Notes: a model not told the origin generated them from the letters alone. 64,000 nucleotides of DNA from Oegoconia quadripuncta (GCA_949316235.1 OX438749.1:21902414-21966413); one strand, 5' to 3'. Positions 52,735 through 63,269 are shown, counted from the stretch's first letter. Translations and numbers: made by a program.

Positions 52735-53660
52735 AAATCAAAAATGTTTTATTTCATAAGTTAATAACATTGGAAATCGTCATGACATACAGTTATCGCT
52801 AATTCACTAGGCAGTCTCCCCAGAGAAGAACGAGCTCTTTTTAAATAAGTCAATACAAATACAATTTGAAATTATTGTTAAATTTATGATTCGACAAAGA
52901 AAAATAAGAATAAAATATACTGGACATTGCCGAGCGGTTAATTTTTTTTTTTTTTTTTTATATGAGAGGGCGGCAAACGAGCATGCGGGTCACCTGATGG
53001 AAAGCAATCACCGCCGCCCATGGACACCCGCAACACCAAAAGGGTCACAGATGCGTTGCCGGCCTTTGAGGAAGGTGTCCACCCCAGAATAAGTAGGGCA
53101 GCCTGAGCGATGAGGGATTCTCCAGCACTAATAGTGCTGGTACCCTCCTGGGGTACTAACTCTTTAAATACCGCTACCAGTCTGGAGAGAGACTGGAAGG
53201 TGGGCCTCCGGCGCCCTCGCTCACCGGACGAAGCGCAGTGGCAAAATGCCACTACTCAGACGTCGGTCTTCTGCGAGAGGGTGGTACTTCCCCGGTCGAG
53301 CCGGCCCATTCATGCTGCAAGCTAATAGCTTACAGCGTGGCTCTACCACTACAAATTCATGTAGTTCATGTTCACACATTCTTATCATCCAGATAGGCAG
53401 AAATTTTATAATACTTTGGCACATAGTTTCCGTTTAATGGTTGTTTTAAATGTATTTAAATGAAAATTTTGAATGTCTACGGGAACCTTTTTATAAAAGC
53501 GTATACCTACATTGTCCCTTGAATGACTTAGTGACTTTGTGTAAGCGACTGCTATGGACAGCAAGTTTATTTTTATATCTTGTATTTACATTGTGTGTTT
53601 TACAATTTTTCTTAAACAAATGCAGATTCTTTCTTACGTACATTAAGTTTTCGTATTAAC
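52735..53660 (-). pseudogene. LINE-2 end with a LINE-3 end inserted
   Basis: 52735-52940 and 53365-53660 make one LINE-2 copy when joined; 42300-42660 is uninterrupted at GAACGGTTCATGTCC. The insert 52941-53364 has a 5' T-run, the LINE-3 tail complement GGCGGCAAACGAGCATGCGG and TCACCTGATGGAAAGCAATC. Beyond 53075 it diverges from other LINE-3 copies, so it may be a distinct subfamily. Confidence 0.7.
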
Positions 53661-54429
53661 GTTCACAATAACTTATTTTCCATAAAATCGAATCTGTGTA
53701 AGGTCCCGGATCTATGAAAGTAATAAATTTATGAAGTAAATAAAAAAGTACCACCGTGTGTGGTCGAAAGGGCACAAATTGGAGATGTTTTTAGAGAAAT
53801 AGGAGATCTTGAACAGTTTTAGTTTTTTTTTTAAAGCCACTTAAAGATCAAAAATTTTGGTTATGTGAACCCTTCTTGTGACTTTGATGGCTCATAATTA
53901 TTTTTCTGTGGATTATCTACACAAAATAATAATTTTACTAGAATGTTGCGAGAATAAGGATTGAAACACCACCCCAATCTGGCTGATCTACCCATAACTT
54001 TTTGATTTATTTTAGTTAAAGCGATTAATTTTGGTAATTTTTCGAAAATCAACAAAAAAATTTTTTTTTTTGGAACTGTTGGGCCAAGTCCTCCTGCTGA
54101 CTGACTGCTGACTCCGTTTGGACAACCGTCCGCCTAACACCCGGTATATTTAACCAAGTTCAATTCGGTTAGGATTTTGTAGACGTATTCTTATTTATCG
54201 ACTTCTAAAACGGTGGTTGTTGTCTGGGATAGATATTGGCTTTATGCGTCCAGGTACACTTTTTGCAATTTTTCAAATGGCCTGGCTCAAAAAAATATTT
54301 TATGGAAGCATCTTTCCTGATCCGAAGAATTTGTTGTACAAACATAAAATTTTAAAATTAATGTGTAATCTATCCAAGTATACTTTGGTAAGGCTTTAGC
54401 TCAAGTCTACAATTACTTACGATACATTT
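53661..54429. other. Intergenic, no supported gene
   Basis: No repeat or coding domain is recognised. Several poly-T/poly-A runs occur (53822-53832, 54054-54070). Confidence 0.5.
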
Positions 54430-54850
54430 AGAAAACTACGTACATTAGTGTGTAAAAAAATTGAATCGTTGTTAAGAACAATAGTGATATACATAACATA
54501 AAAAATTAAATAAAAGTATTGTTGCGAATTCAGTTAGGTACCCTAACCCTACAGCTATTTAAATTTAAATTTAAATTTAAATTTTAATAATTTTAATTCT
54601 ATAGATCGTACTTCTGACCAAACTATTTTCAGATTTCAGGTACAACCTTGTATATAAAGTAATTACGAGATACACATACGCAAAGTCACTAGAGCTACGC
54701 TTTTATAATAAGGTTTCAGTAGACACTCAAAACTTGCCTTTAAATGATAAAGACTGTTACAAAATTTGTGACTATTTGGATGAAAAGCAAGCATGGATAT
54801 TCAGTTTAATTATAAAATATTATATTCATTTTTCCTTGTTTGGTAGAATC
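54430..54850 (+). pseudogene. Very worn LINE-2-like C-terminus
   Basis: TACGCTTTTATAATAAGGTT, TCAGTAGACACTCAAAACTT and GCCTTTAAATGATAAAGACT parallel the IRFYNKVPVDIQ.LPLNK block, and GACTATTTGGATGAAAAGCA the DYLDDKQA block. An (AAATTT)n run lies at 54559-54583. Confidence 0.5.
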
Positions 54851-55198
54851 ACATATTGTAACCCGGAAACTACTAAAAAAACTACTAAAAAACCGTTTAT
54901 AACATATCGAGTATCATTGTTGTGTAGTAGATTTTTTACATATTCAAAGATGATCGAAAGACATTTTGTTGTACGATCTTGGACTGTGACTGCAATATTG
55001 ATCCTGACTGTACATTTATAACTGCCTAATTTTCTGAATTCGGTCAAAAAAATTTGACGTCTATTCCCGGCCTTAACTAGATCTGAAAAAGGCAAATCAA
55101 GCAAAGTTCCCAAAAATAAACGAATAAGAAAAGTTTTAATAGACTTTGGTTAACTTTATTTCAATCCAGTTGGAATCTTTTACTGGTTGTTTTGTCTT

Positions 55199-55605
55199 TT
55201 TTTTTTCCACAACGGGTTAGCACTTGACCTCAATCACACCTGATGTTAAGTGAAGATGAGGCTGAAGGTGGTAGCCTACTGACCAGGAAACCCCATCTTA
55301 TTTGAGGGACTGGCTATCTTATCTCTGACAATCGGAACACAACAATGCTATTGCTGTTTGGCGGCAGATTTAGATAAGATGGTGGTAGCTAGCCAGGCAG
55401 ACATTTAATATGCCCTACCACCAACCAAACCGAGTACTAAATATGTACCCCGCTTGGGATCGAACCGGCGACCTCCGAAACGTAAACCCAATGTTGTTTA
55501 CATTGAGCCAAGGAGGCGCGTTTATTTATAAATAAATATTACTGACACCAATCATCTAGTCCCAAGCAAAGCTTGTAATATGTTCTAGATAATGGATTGT
55601 TTATC
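55199..55605 (-). mobile_element. SINE-A full length, then a SINE-C 3' scrap
   Basis: 55199-55519: T-run, TTAGCACTTGACCTCAATCA, CACACCTGATGTTAAGTGAA, body, B-box complement GGATCGAACC (damaged) and head TGAGCCAAGGAGGCG. 55540-55605: ACACCAATCATCTAGTCCCA and AGCAAAGCTTGTAATATG. Confidence 0.8.
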
Positions 55606-56098
55606 ATGCATTAAATATTTAATATGGTGATTATGGCATATCAATAATCTCATGGCATGGTTTATATTTTATTTTGTTTTGGTTTATTTCATTATGATTA
55701 TTCAAAAATAGTATGAGGTTGACTTAACAATGGTTACATATTTATACTTTATTAATTAATTTTGAAATACATATAATAATATTTATAATGCTATTGTATA
55801 TATATGCGTTTTTCATGTTATTATTTTTTGTTTTATGTTTGACAATCACTTTTATTTTAGAAATCATAAATTTACGAAACTGTATGTATGACATGATATT
55901 GTAAAAGTGAACTAAATAAATCTAATCTAATCTAATCTAATAAAATATACAAAAATATTAAAAAATAACGGACGTCATTGTTCATGATTTTTTTTTAGAA
56001 TATTTGTTTCGGAATATAGATTTGGAGAAGGCATATCAATACCGCTGAATGTGGTGTTATATAATTTAGGAAGACGCGCAATGAGCCATTTTGTCCGA
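55606..56098. other. Intergenic, no supported gene
   Basis: A (TAATC)n run at 55918-55940 preceded by GTGAACTAAATAAATC looks like another retroposon tail. Confidence 0.45.
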
Positions 56099-56480
56099 AA
56101 CTTCAAGAAACGAGCCTACACCTTCCTCAAAGGCCGGCAACGCATCTATGACCTTTTCGGTGTCGGTTTAACCGATACACTTCTCGCCGAAAATTAAATT
56201 TCCATCCACATCACCTGGATGAGTGGAAGTCTACCACTGTACGTTTCTCAAGAAACTTCTTTCCACGTACGACCACCCTGTGGAACGGACTTCCGGCAGC
56301 GGTATTCCCGAACGAGTACGACATTGGAACCTTCAAGAAACGAGCCTACACCTTCCTCAAAGGCCGGCAACGCATCTGTGACCCTTTTGGTGTTGCGGGT
56401 GTCCATGGGCAGTGGTGATTGCTTTCCATCAGGTAACCTGCATGCTGGTTTGCCACCCTCTCATATTAAAAAAAAAAAAC
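56099..56480 (+). pseudogene. LINE-3 C-terminus, two overlapping partial copies, and tail
   Basis: 56210-56420 encodes [59 protein letters not shown] and a stop, then CCATCAGGTAACCTGCATGC and a long A-run at 56467-56479. 56099-56165 is a separate shorter copy of the [11 protein letters not shown] segment, 240 bp upstream in the same orientation. It is typical of Jockey-type C-termini and 5'-truncated. Confidence 0.8.
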
Positions 56481-57124
56481 TAGTTCGTCTAGGAGGGACA
56501 TAAAAAAATGGTGCTAGGGGTGAGGTCTGTGGCAAGGCACTTGTAAAGCTATCAGTAAGTAAAATGCAGCCCGAACAACAATTTTTGATATCATGAAGAA
56601 AGGTACGTTCAAGGAGAACTCTTCTATTTACGAGACTCATAATTTTGTGAAAGCTATGCCTCTTAATACGAAGGAAAATGTTTTGAAGATTTGTAATTTA
56701 AGTGTCTTACAAACGACACTAGTACCAATTTAACGACACCTCATAGGTCCAAATAGGCTGAGCCGTTGGGCTGTAGGTGGTAACATACATACATACGCGT
56801 TGAATCCTTTACCCTTTACTTTTTCGTAGTCGAGTAATAATAACTGTGCTAAGCAGTTCTTGGTAATAGCAACCAGCAATATTACCTACCTGTGGCGAAC
56901 TTGCCGACAATATTGATATTGTCAACGGCGCATTTCTAATTAGTGCCTCATTGGGGTGTATTATGAACCGGTATATTATCATGTATACGCGTTAATTTGC
57001 GGGTGATACCATGAATGAACCCTAGAGATTTGAAGGCCAAGTAGGGTTGGCACGTCGCATTTTTACTTTAGAGGACAAAACGAAGGAAAATACAGAACTG
57101 GAAAACAAAAATTTAAAACTCTGA

Positions 57125-57423
57125 CTCCACACCAAACAGGAATAAGTCACTGGGAGCCAGGTCTGGTGAATACGATGGATGGTCAATTATTTCGAACCGC
57201 AATTCATAGATGTTTGCAATTGCGTTGAGGTCGCTGATCTGTGAGACGGTGCGTTATCTTTTTGGAACAGCACTGTCTTTTTCTGTAAAAAGTGGCCGTT
57301 TATCAACAATTTGTGCCTTCAGCTTATCACTTCATAATTGCATTGCAATTGATGCATTGCTACGAGTACTTACTCGTAGCAATGCATAATAAGCTCCTGT
57401 TATTGTTTTTCCTTTTTGAAGGA
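57125..57423 (-). pseudogene. Mariner transposase remnant
   Basis: Reading minus from 57423: KKGKTITGAYYALL, later DNAPSHRSAT, and in another frame ELRFEIIDHPSYSPDLAPSD. These are the second- and third-acid regions (QDNAPSH and HPPYSPDLAPSDY) of mariner transposases. Frameshifts and a 17-bp-arm palindrome (57352-57387) inside the gene show that it is dead. Confidence 0.75.
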
Positions 57424-57457
57424 GGGTAATGTTTTTTAGAGTGGATGTATGTAAGTA

Positions 57458-57599
57458 TTAGGTCCTTACCTATGAAATTGGCGTTTTGTATGAAGAATTT
57501 CATTAAGACTGTTTTCTCCATACAAACATATATTACATAAATATGGTACATTATAATTAACGAAGAAAAAAAACTCCAATTTCATAGGTAAAGACCCAA
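57458..57599. mobile_element. 142-bp mariner-type MITE
   Basis: Ends TTAGGTCCTTACCTATGAAA / complement TTGGGTCTTTACCTATGAAA, flanked by TA on both sides (57456-57457, 57600-57601), the Tc1/mariner target duplication. The longer relative is at 61257-61625. Confidence 0.75.
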
Positions 57600-57660
57600 T
57601 ATGTACCTATGTATATAGATTTCTATGTTACGTTCTGTAGCCTAAACGGCTCGACCTATT

Positions 57661-57920
57661 TTGAAGTGCAAAGTGTTATTTTGAAGTGCAAAGTGTTATT
57701 TTGAAGTGCAAAGTGTTATTTTGAAGTGCAAAGTGTTATTTTGAACTGGAAAGTGTTATTTTGAAGTGCAAAGTGTTATTTTGAAGTGCAAAGTGTTATT
57801 TTGAACTGCAAAGTGTTATTTTGAAGTGCAAAGTGTTATTTTGAAGTGCAAAGTGTTATTTTGAAGTGCAAAGTGTTATTTTGAACTGCAAAGTGTTATT
57901 TTGAAGTGCAAAGTGTTATT
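57661..57920. repeat. Minisatellite, 13 x 20 bp
   Basis: Thirteen exact-length units of TTGAAGTGCAAAGTGTTATT. Units 5, 8 and 12 carry GAACTG in place of GAAGTG, and unit 5 also has GGAAAG. No other variation is visible. 20 bp is not a multiple of three and no frame spans it. Confidence 0.95.
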
Positions 57921-58210
57921 GTATTTGTCTTGATAAAGTGTACTATGATAATTTTTTTTTGTAAAAAATCCAATATGGTGCCTGTCAATTCCAAAATATG
58001 GATGTCGGGTTTTTGATTTTTAAATGTTTTAATAGTCATTCAAGATAGTCAACGAATATAATCCGGCGACTATCCCAAAACAAAGTCCCCATCAGCCGAT
58101 GAAACCGCCTTCACCTTGTTGGGTCCATTTTTTCAAATACTCTTGAGTTACAAAATCTACTTGTCAAACGTAAACAAGCTGTTTCAAATGCCTGAATCCC
58201 ATCTTAATCT

Positions 58211-58437
58211 TAAAATTATAAATGCGAAAGTTTGTATGTACGTTTTTGTTACCTCTTCACGCCTAAACGGTTGGTAGACAGATTATGACCTGGATTGACA
58301 TATAGGCTACTTTTATCCCGGGAAAGTAACTGGTTCCTGTAGGATAGGTATTGAGTGGGATTGCTTTTGAGTTACGGAGTGACGCATTTAGTAGTACAAC
58401 TAATACTACGCGGACGAAGTCGCGGGTAACAGCTAGA
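58211..58437 (-). repeat. Rep-F copy
   Basis: AATTATAAATGCGAAAGTTT, CTCTTCACGCCTAAACGGTT, ACTTTTATCCCGGGAAAGTA, ACGCGGACGAAGTCGCGGGT, AACAGCTAG. Complete on this strand. Confidence 0.7.
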
Positions 58438-58740
58438 CGACCTGTTTGGTGTAGTGGTTAGAATCTCTGACCACTATACCATAAGGTTACGGGTTCGAAT
58501 CCCGCTAGGGGCATATGTTTGTGTGATGAATACGGACATGTGTACCCGAGTTATGGATGTTTTCATTTATAATAAGTATTTATTTACAAAAAAAAATGTA
58601 TTTGTGTAGTATATCAACCATCTGGTATCCACAACACCAGCCTATAGTTGCTTACTGTGGAACTAGATGGCGCTGTGTGTATGTCTAAGGATATTATTTT
58701 ATTTTATTATTTTTATGAGCAACAGCAAATGTCTAAGGAT
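58436..58740 (+). mobile_element. SINE-B, full length
   Basis: Head TTTGGTGTAGTGGTTAGAAT (58445-58464), partner CCACTATACCATAA, B box GGTTCGAATCCC, AACTAGATGGCGCTGTGTGT, and the TTATGAGCAACAGCAAAT 3' end. Sits directly at the end of the Rep-F copy. Confidence 0.85.
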
Positions 58741-58789
58741 ATAAAAAATATAAAAGCTAGTTTTTATTATGAAACGCTCAAAGAAGATA

Positions 58790-58960
58790 CAATACAATAC
58801 AATACAAATACACTTTATTGCACAACAGATAAGAAAATACAGTTTCAGAAAAGTGGTAAGAATAGAATGTACAATTTGGCGACCTTATCACTAAAAGCGA
58901 TCTCTTTTAGGCAACCTTTGGGTATAAGGACAGTACATTTGAAATAGGTGGGTTGTGCGG
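58790..58960 (-). mobile_element. Non-LTR 3' end, (ATACA)n tailed
   Basis: ATACA run, CACTTTATTGCACAACAG, GGCGACCTTATCACTAAAAG, CGATCTCTTTTAGGCAACCT; reverse of the block at 15025-15120. A shorter copy begins at 60485 (AATACACTTTATTGCACAAC). Confidence 0.65.
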
Positions 58961-59105
58961 TATTAAATAGGGATGCAGATACAAACTACGTGAATAAATT
59001 TCATATATCTACATACACATACATACATAGATCAATAATAAGATATGATTGTGGTAGAGATTTTATTAAAACATAAAGGTATTTAGTATAACATATAATA
59101 AGTAC

Positions 59106-59880
59106 TTGCTTTCCGCCCGCGGGTTCGCCTGCGTGGAATAAGTTGATCGCGAAAATTGTTTATCCCGCGGGAACTACTCACTTTATCGGGATATCGGGGA
59201 CTGCACAAGAATAAAATATAATTTACTTACTTAAAAAATGATAAAAAAAAACAGAGAAGCCGGGGCTGTGGTTGTTCGTGCGCTTTTGGGATCCATTGCA
59301 CATAAGTACTTACATAAAAATATTTTTTTTGGCATATCGATGTGTTTGTCTGTTAGTTCTGGTGGTGTTAAATGAATATGTTTTCTGAAATTTTTTATAT
59401 AATAATAATAATATAATAAATATTTCGGACACTTACACCAATCATCTAGTCCCAAACTAAGCAAAGCTTGTGGCTATGGATACTAGATAACGGGTACACA
59501 TACATAAATATTTATATAAACATCCAAGACTCGGGAATAAATGTTCGTATTCATCATACAAACATTTACCCGTCGCGGGATTCGAACCCGCAACCGTTGG
59601 TTTCGCTGATAGGGTCACTATCCACTACACCAATCGGTCGTCGACACATATGTGGACACTGTTTGTCAAAGAATTATTATTTTACCAATATGTTTCTTGT
59701 ATTACGCTTTGACTGTTTGTGTTCTTAAAATAATAAAATAAAATAAATCATATGTCGTAATGCAGGGGTATAGTCTTCATATATACAAAATTTCATCCAA
59801 ATCCGTTCCTCCGTTTCGTCGTGATTGAGCAAGAAACAAACATCCAAACATTCGCATTTATAATATTAGTTAGATTGTTC
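59106..59880 (+). repeat. Rep-F copy interrupted around a SINE-C
   Basis: 59106-59215 (CTTTCCGCCCGCGGGTTCGC to ATCGGGATATCGG) and 59760-59878 (AATTTCATCCAAATCCGTTC to CATTCGCATTTATAATATTA) are the two halves of Rep-F. Between them lies a full minus-strand SINE-C at 59405-59645 (tail ACTTACACCAATCATCTAGT, B-box complement GGGATTCGAACCC, head CCAATCGGTCGTCG). Confidence 0.65.
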
Positions 59881-59892
59881 AGTTTGATGAAA

Positions 59893-60028
59893 TGAAACGA
59901 GCCTACACCTTCCTCAAAGGCCGGCAACGCATCTGTGACCCTTTTGGTGTTGCGGGTGTCCATGGGCGGCGGTGATTGCTTTCCATCAGGTGACCCGCAT
60001 GCTCGTTTGCCGCCCTCTCATATAAAAA
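59893..60028 (+). mobile_element. LINE-3 3' end
   Basis: GAAACGAGCCTACACCTTCC, GGTGTCCATGGGCGGCGGTG, CCATCAGGTGACCCGCATGC and an A-run. Confidence 0.8.
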
Positions 60029-60307
60029 AAATAAAAAATATTGGTTTTATTTACCATTCAAAAAAGCAAAGTAAAATATTTGTGGACGTCTTCTAAAATA
60101 GAAAAGATCTGGCAACCCTAAAGTGAAGGTAGCCGTACCGTAAATAACCGCGAAATAAGTTTGTTAAGCTAACAGAACTTTAAATGTATAATGACTACCG
60201 GTTTAGATGTTAAACGTATATATAACATAGGTATGGGTTTATATTATTATTATTTAAACTACCTAACTAATATCGCTAACGAACCGCTCGGCCATATCCA
60301 ACATAAT

Positions 60308-60451
60308 ATTGGTGTCGATTCGGATGTACTAAACTAAACCAGTTTTAAAGTAGGACTGTCTCTTTCTCCCTGGAACAGTACGATGCGACGGCACCACTCC
60401 AAAACTAGTTTTAGTTTAGTTTAGTTGGTGTACATCCGAATCGACACCAAT
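60308..60451. mobile_element. 144-bp MITE with perfect 22-bp TIRs
   Basis: ATTGGTGTCGATTCGGATGT at 60308 is exactly complementary to the end at 60451 (22 bp in total), and similarity continues with ACTAAACTAAA blocks. The centre (TCTCTTTCTCCCTGGAACAG) is unique. The target duplication is not clear. Confidence 0.65.
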
Positions 60452-60695
60452 GTATATTTATAAATATTGTATAATTATAAATAACAAATACAAATACACT
60501 TTATTGCACAACAGAAAAGAAAAAAGTAAACAACGTGTAAATAATACTAAATTTGTGAAATTAATTATAATTATATACTTAGCATCAAGGTAGCGCGCAT
60601 TGGTTGCTGTTGTAACCACGGACAGTAGACTGGTCTTTTTTTTTTGGTTACAGGTATTCCGACAAAATGAATAGTTCCTGCAGGATAGACAAAAG

Positions 60696-61250
60696 TTAGT
60701 TTTATAATATTATAAATGAGGAAGTTTGGATGTTTGTTCCTCAATCACGACGAATCTGGATAAAATTTGGTATATAGGTAGAACATACCCTGGATTAAAA
60801 CATAGGATATTTTAAGTAGTAGTTCCAGCCAGGCGAAGCCGCAGGCCAAAAGCTAGTAATATTATAAATGCGAAAGTATGGATGTTTGTTTGTTTGTTGT
60901 TCAATCACGGCGAAACGGATGAACGAATCTGGATAAAATTTGGCCTATAGATAAAACATAGAATATTTTTTATCCCGATAAAGTGAGTAGTTCCCGTGCG
61001 GCTGTGCTTTCCACCCGCGACTTCGTCCGCGTGGAAGATCTCATCAAAATCGGTTCAGCAAAAAAATTACCTATATGTTAATCCAGGTCCTAATCTATCT
61101 ATCACCCAAATTTCATCCAAATCCGTCTAGCCGTTTAGGCGTGAAGTGGTAACAAACATATATACACACAAACTTTTGCATTTATAATATTAGTGGAAGT
61201 GGATTAGTGGATTCCACTCAAGCGAAGCCGCGGGCCGAAAGCTAGTATAT
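60696..61250. repeat. Cluster of Rep-F copies in both orientations
   Basis: 60696-60855 (-), 60857-61010 (-), 61005-61195 (+) and 61196-61245 (-, 3' end only). Junctions fall at the GCTAGTAATATTATAAATGC motif, which suggests repeated insertion into the ends of older copies. Confidence 0.6.
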
Positions 61251-61256
61251 ATAATA

Positions 61257-61625
61257 TTGGGTCTTTACCTATGAAATTGGACTGTTTTTCTTCGTTAATC
61301 ATATGTACCAATTCCTGCGATTTTCAAAGCTATATTTTTTAATTTCTGGGCTAAATCACATAATAAAAAAAATTTGAACAGAGCTCTTTTCATGTGTCAT
61401 AATCATTTCTTAGATTCGCTGAAACTTTTATAAAAGCGGTTACTTTTAAAAATTAACGCTGCCTATACTTAACTTAATGTTATCCGATAATACACACAAA
61501 GTGTAGCTAAATTTGGATTTGCCGTTCCCTAAAAAAAAAAAAAAAAATCAAAATTGTTTGTATGGAGAAAACAGTCTCAATGAAATTCCTCATACAAAAC
61601 GCCAATTTCATAGGTAAGGACCTAA
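61257..61625. mobile_element. 369-bp mariner-type non-autonomous element
   Basis: TTGGGTCTTTACCTATGAAA at 61257 and the complement TTAGGTCCTTACCTATGAAA ending at 61625, flanked by TA (61255-61256 and 61626-61627). It shares outer ~50 bp on each side with 57458-57599 and has a longer non-coding interior. Confidence 0.75.
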
Positions 61626-61820
61626 TACTAGTTACTATTATTGCTCATCGTAATCGCTACGCTCGTGAGACATGGATGATCCCAACCAAATCTCCCGGTC
61701 GGAAGCCTTGCCCGAACAATTTATTTCTCTGTGTAATGGAGAAGCCTTTAAATAATGAACGAAGCCGAACTAATGCTACGGTAGTTGATTAATTGCTACA
61801 AAGTAACAATAATACGAAGC

Positions 61821-61910
61821 GATCGTGGCGCAGTCGCAATCGCTTATCGTCTGAAGTTAAGCTAGCCCGGCCAGTCCTTGGATGGGTGACCGCCAGTGGC
61901 ATTTTTATCC
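61821..61910 (+). repeat. 5S-rRNA-derived SINE head
   Basis: GATCGTGGCGCAGTCGCAAT, TCTGAAGTTAAGC (box A) and CAGTCCTTGGATGGGTGACC (box C) keep the order and spacing of 5S rRNA internal promoter parts, but the 3' end of 5S is replaced by unrelated sequence (GCATTTTTATCCCCCGAC). Confidence 0.65.
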
Positions 61911-62011
61911 CCCGACGATAAACGACGGGTGTTGTTTCTCTAGTCTTTTTCCAGATATAAATCTCAGTAATGCGTAATCGGATTTGAAAGAGGTTTGAAA
62001 GAGGTATATTA

Positions 62012-62225
62012 ATGTCTGCGTGGATTAGCTTTATCGTGGGTATTTTTAATTTGGATATCCCAGGGGAAGTACTCATTTTAGCGGGATAAGAAATATCCTA
62101 TATTTTAATCCAGGTTATGTTCTACCTATATACCAAAGTTAATCCAAACCCGTTCATCCGTTTCGCCGTGATTGAGCTACAAACAAACAAACATGCAAAC
62201 TTTGGCATTTATAATATTAGTTGAA
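62012..62225 (+). repeat. Rep-F copy
   Basis: TCTGCGTGGATTAGCTTTAT, CCCAGGGGAAGTACTCA, CCAAACCCGTTCATCCGTTT, CGCCGTGATTGAGCTACAAA, GGCATTTATAATATTAG. Confidence 0.7.
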
Positions 62226-62344
62226 TTAGAATTAGATTAGATATTAGATTGTATTGGACTAGACTGGACTTGACTGGACTGGGCTAGACTTAACAAAGAC
62301 ACAGTTTCGTTTTTAACACATTATAGGTAACCGAGTCGGGTTTT

Positions 62345-62555
62345 TACTCTTTATAAAGAAGTCGACTCTTCATTCATAATGCGAACAGCCAAGGCATGGA
62401 ACTTCCTTCCGGCGTCAGACTTTCCTGAATCCTACAACCTTGGGATCTTCAAGAGCAGGGTGAATCTACTGAGATGCGTGCTTCATCTTCGGCCACATCG
62501 TCACTTCCCAACATGTGAGATTGTGGTCAAATGCGTATCCAGTTAACCATAAAAA
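62345..62555 (+). pseudogene. LINE-1 C-terminus and tail
   Basis: TCTTCATTCATAATGCGAAC, GCCAAGGCATGGAACTTCCT, CTACAACCTTGGGATCTTCA, then CCACATCGTCACTTCCCAAC, ATGTGAGATTGTGGTCAAAT and an A-run. Confidence 0.75.
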
Positions 62556-62845
62556 AAAAGGAAAATCGGGTAACTATTATGCTGGTGGTATGGTATCTTA
62601 AATGTCCACCTAACCAGCTACCACCATATCATCTAAAGTCTGCCACTAAGCTGTAATATAGCATGGTTGTGTGTCACACCAAAACTCACTGGACGTTTGT
62701 ATAGTCAAAGTCAAAAATGCTTTATTCTGTAGGTACATACATACATAACGTCACGACCGTTATCCCAAATGGGGTGGTCAGATCTCAAACAATAGTGTTT
62801 GGATGTGCCAAAAGTTAAAAGCTGAAACAATATCCACGGTTCACA

Positions 62846-63180
62846 TTATGGATTATTATTATTAAGAGCCCATAGTGTCCCACTGCTGGGCAAAGGCCTC
62901 CCTCATCTGTTTCCAGTCGTTTCTGTTCTTGGCTAGCACAAACCATCCCTTATTAAAACTGTCAAGCTCGTCTCTCCACCGTTTTCGCGGTCTGCCCCGT
63001 TTGCGTCTGGCGGTTGTAGGAGTCCAAATAGTGGAAGCATTTGTCCACAACACGCACGGCATGCGGCCCACGTGACCCGCCCAGTCCCACTTCAACGTTG
63101 CCGCTTTTTTCCCTACGTCAAAGATCCGAGTCCGTGAACGTAGTGTAGCATTTCTCACATTTCTTATGGAATATAAGAAG
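62846..63180 (-). pseudogene. RTE-type LINE ORF C-terminus with (AAT)n tail
   Basis: Minus strand from about 63160: TLRSRTRIFDVGKKAATLKW, DWAGHVGRM, IWTPTTARRKRGRPRKRWRD, ELDSF, NDWKQMREAFAQQWDTMGS and stop. The WDWAGH, RGRPRKRWRDELD and FAQQW blocks are the hallmark C-terminus of insect RTE-like ORF proteins. It ends GGGCTCTTAATAATAATAAT, a trinucleotide tail typical of RTE. 5'-truncated. Confidence 0.8.
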
Positions 63181-63269
63181 AATAATTCATTTATGAACGC
63201 CACAACACGATACAAAAACAAAGAAGTAGTAAATTATAGATAAAATAGAAATACAATTATGAAGATCCC

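Noticed and set aside
57661..57920. CRISPR-like array
   Set aside because: The 20-bp units are directly adjacent with no unique spacers and the genome is eukaryotic; it is a minisatellite.
62862..63221. Host gene of 119 codons on minus
   Set aside because: The WDWAGH / RGRPRKRWRDELD / FAQQW blocks identify it as an RTE-type retrotransposon C-terminus, and the first ~30 codons are unrelated flank.
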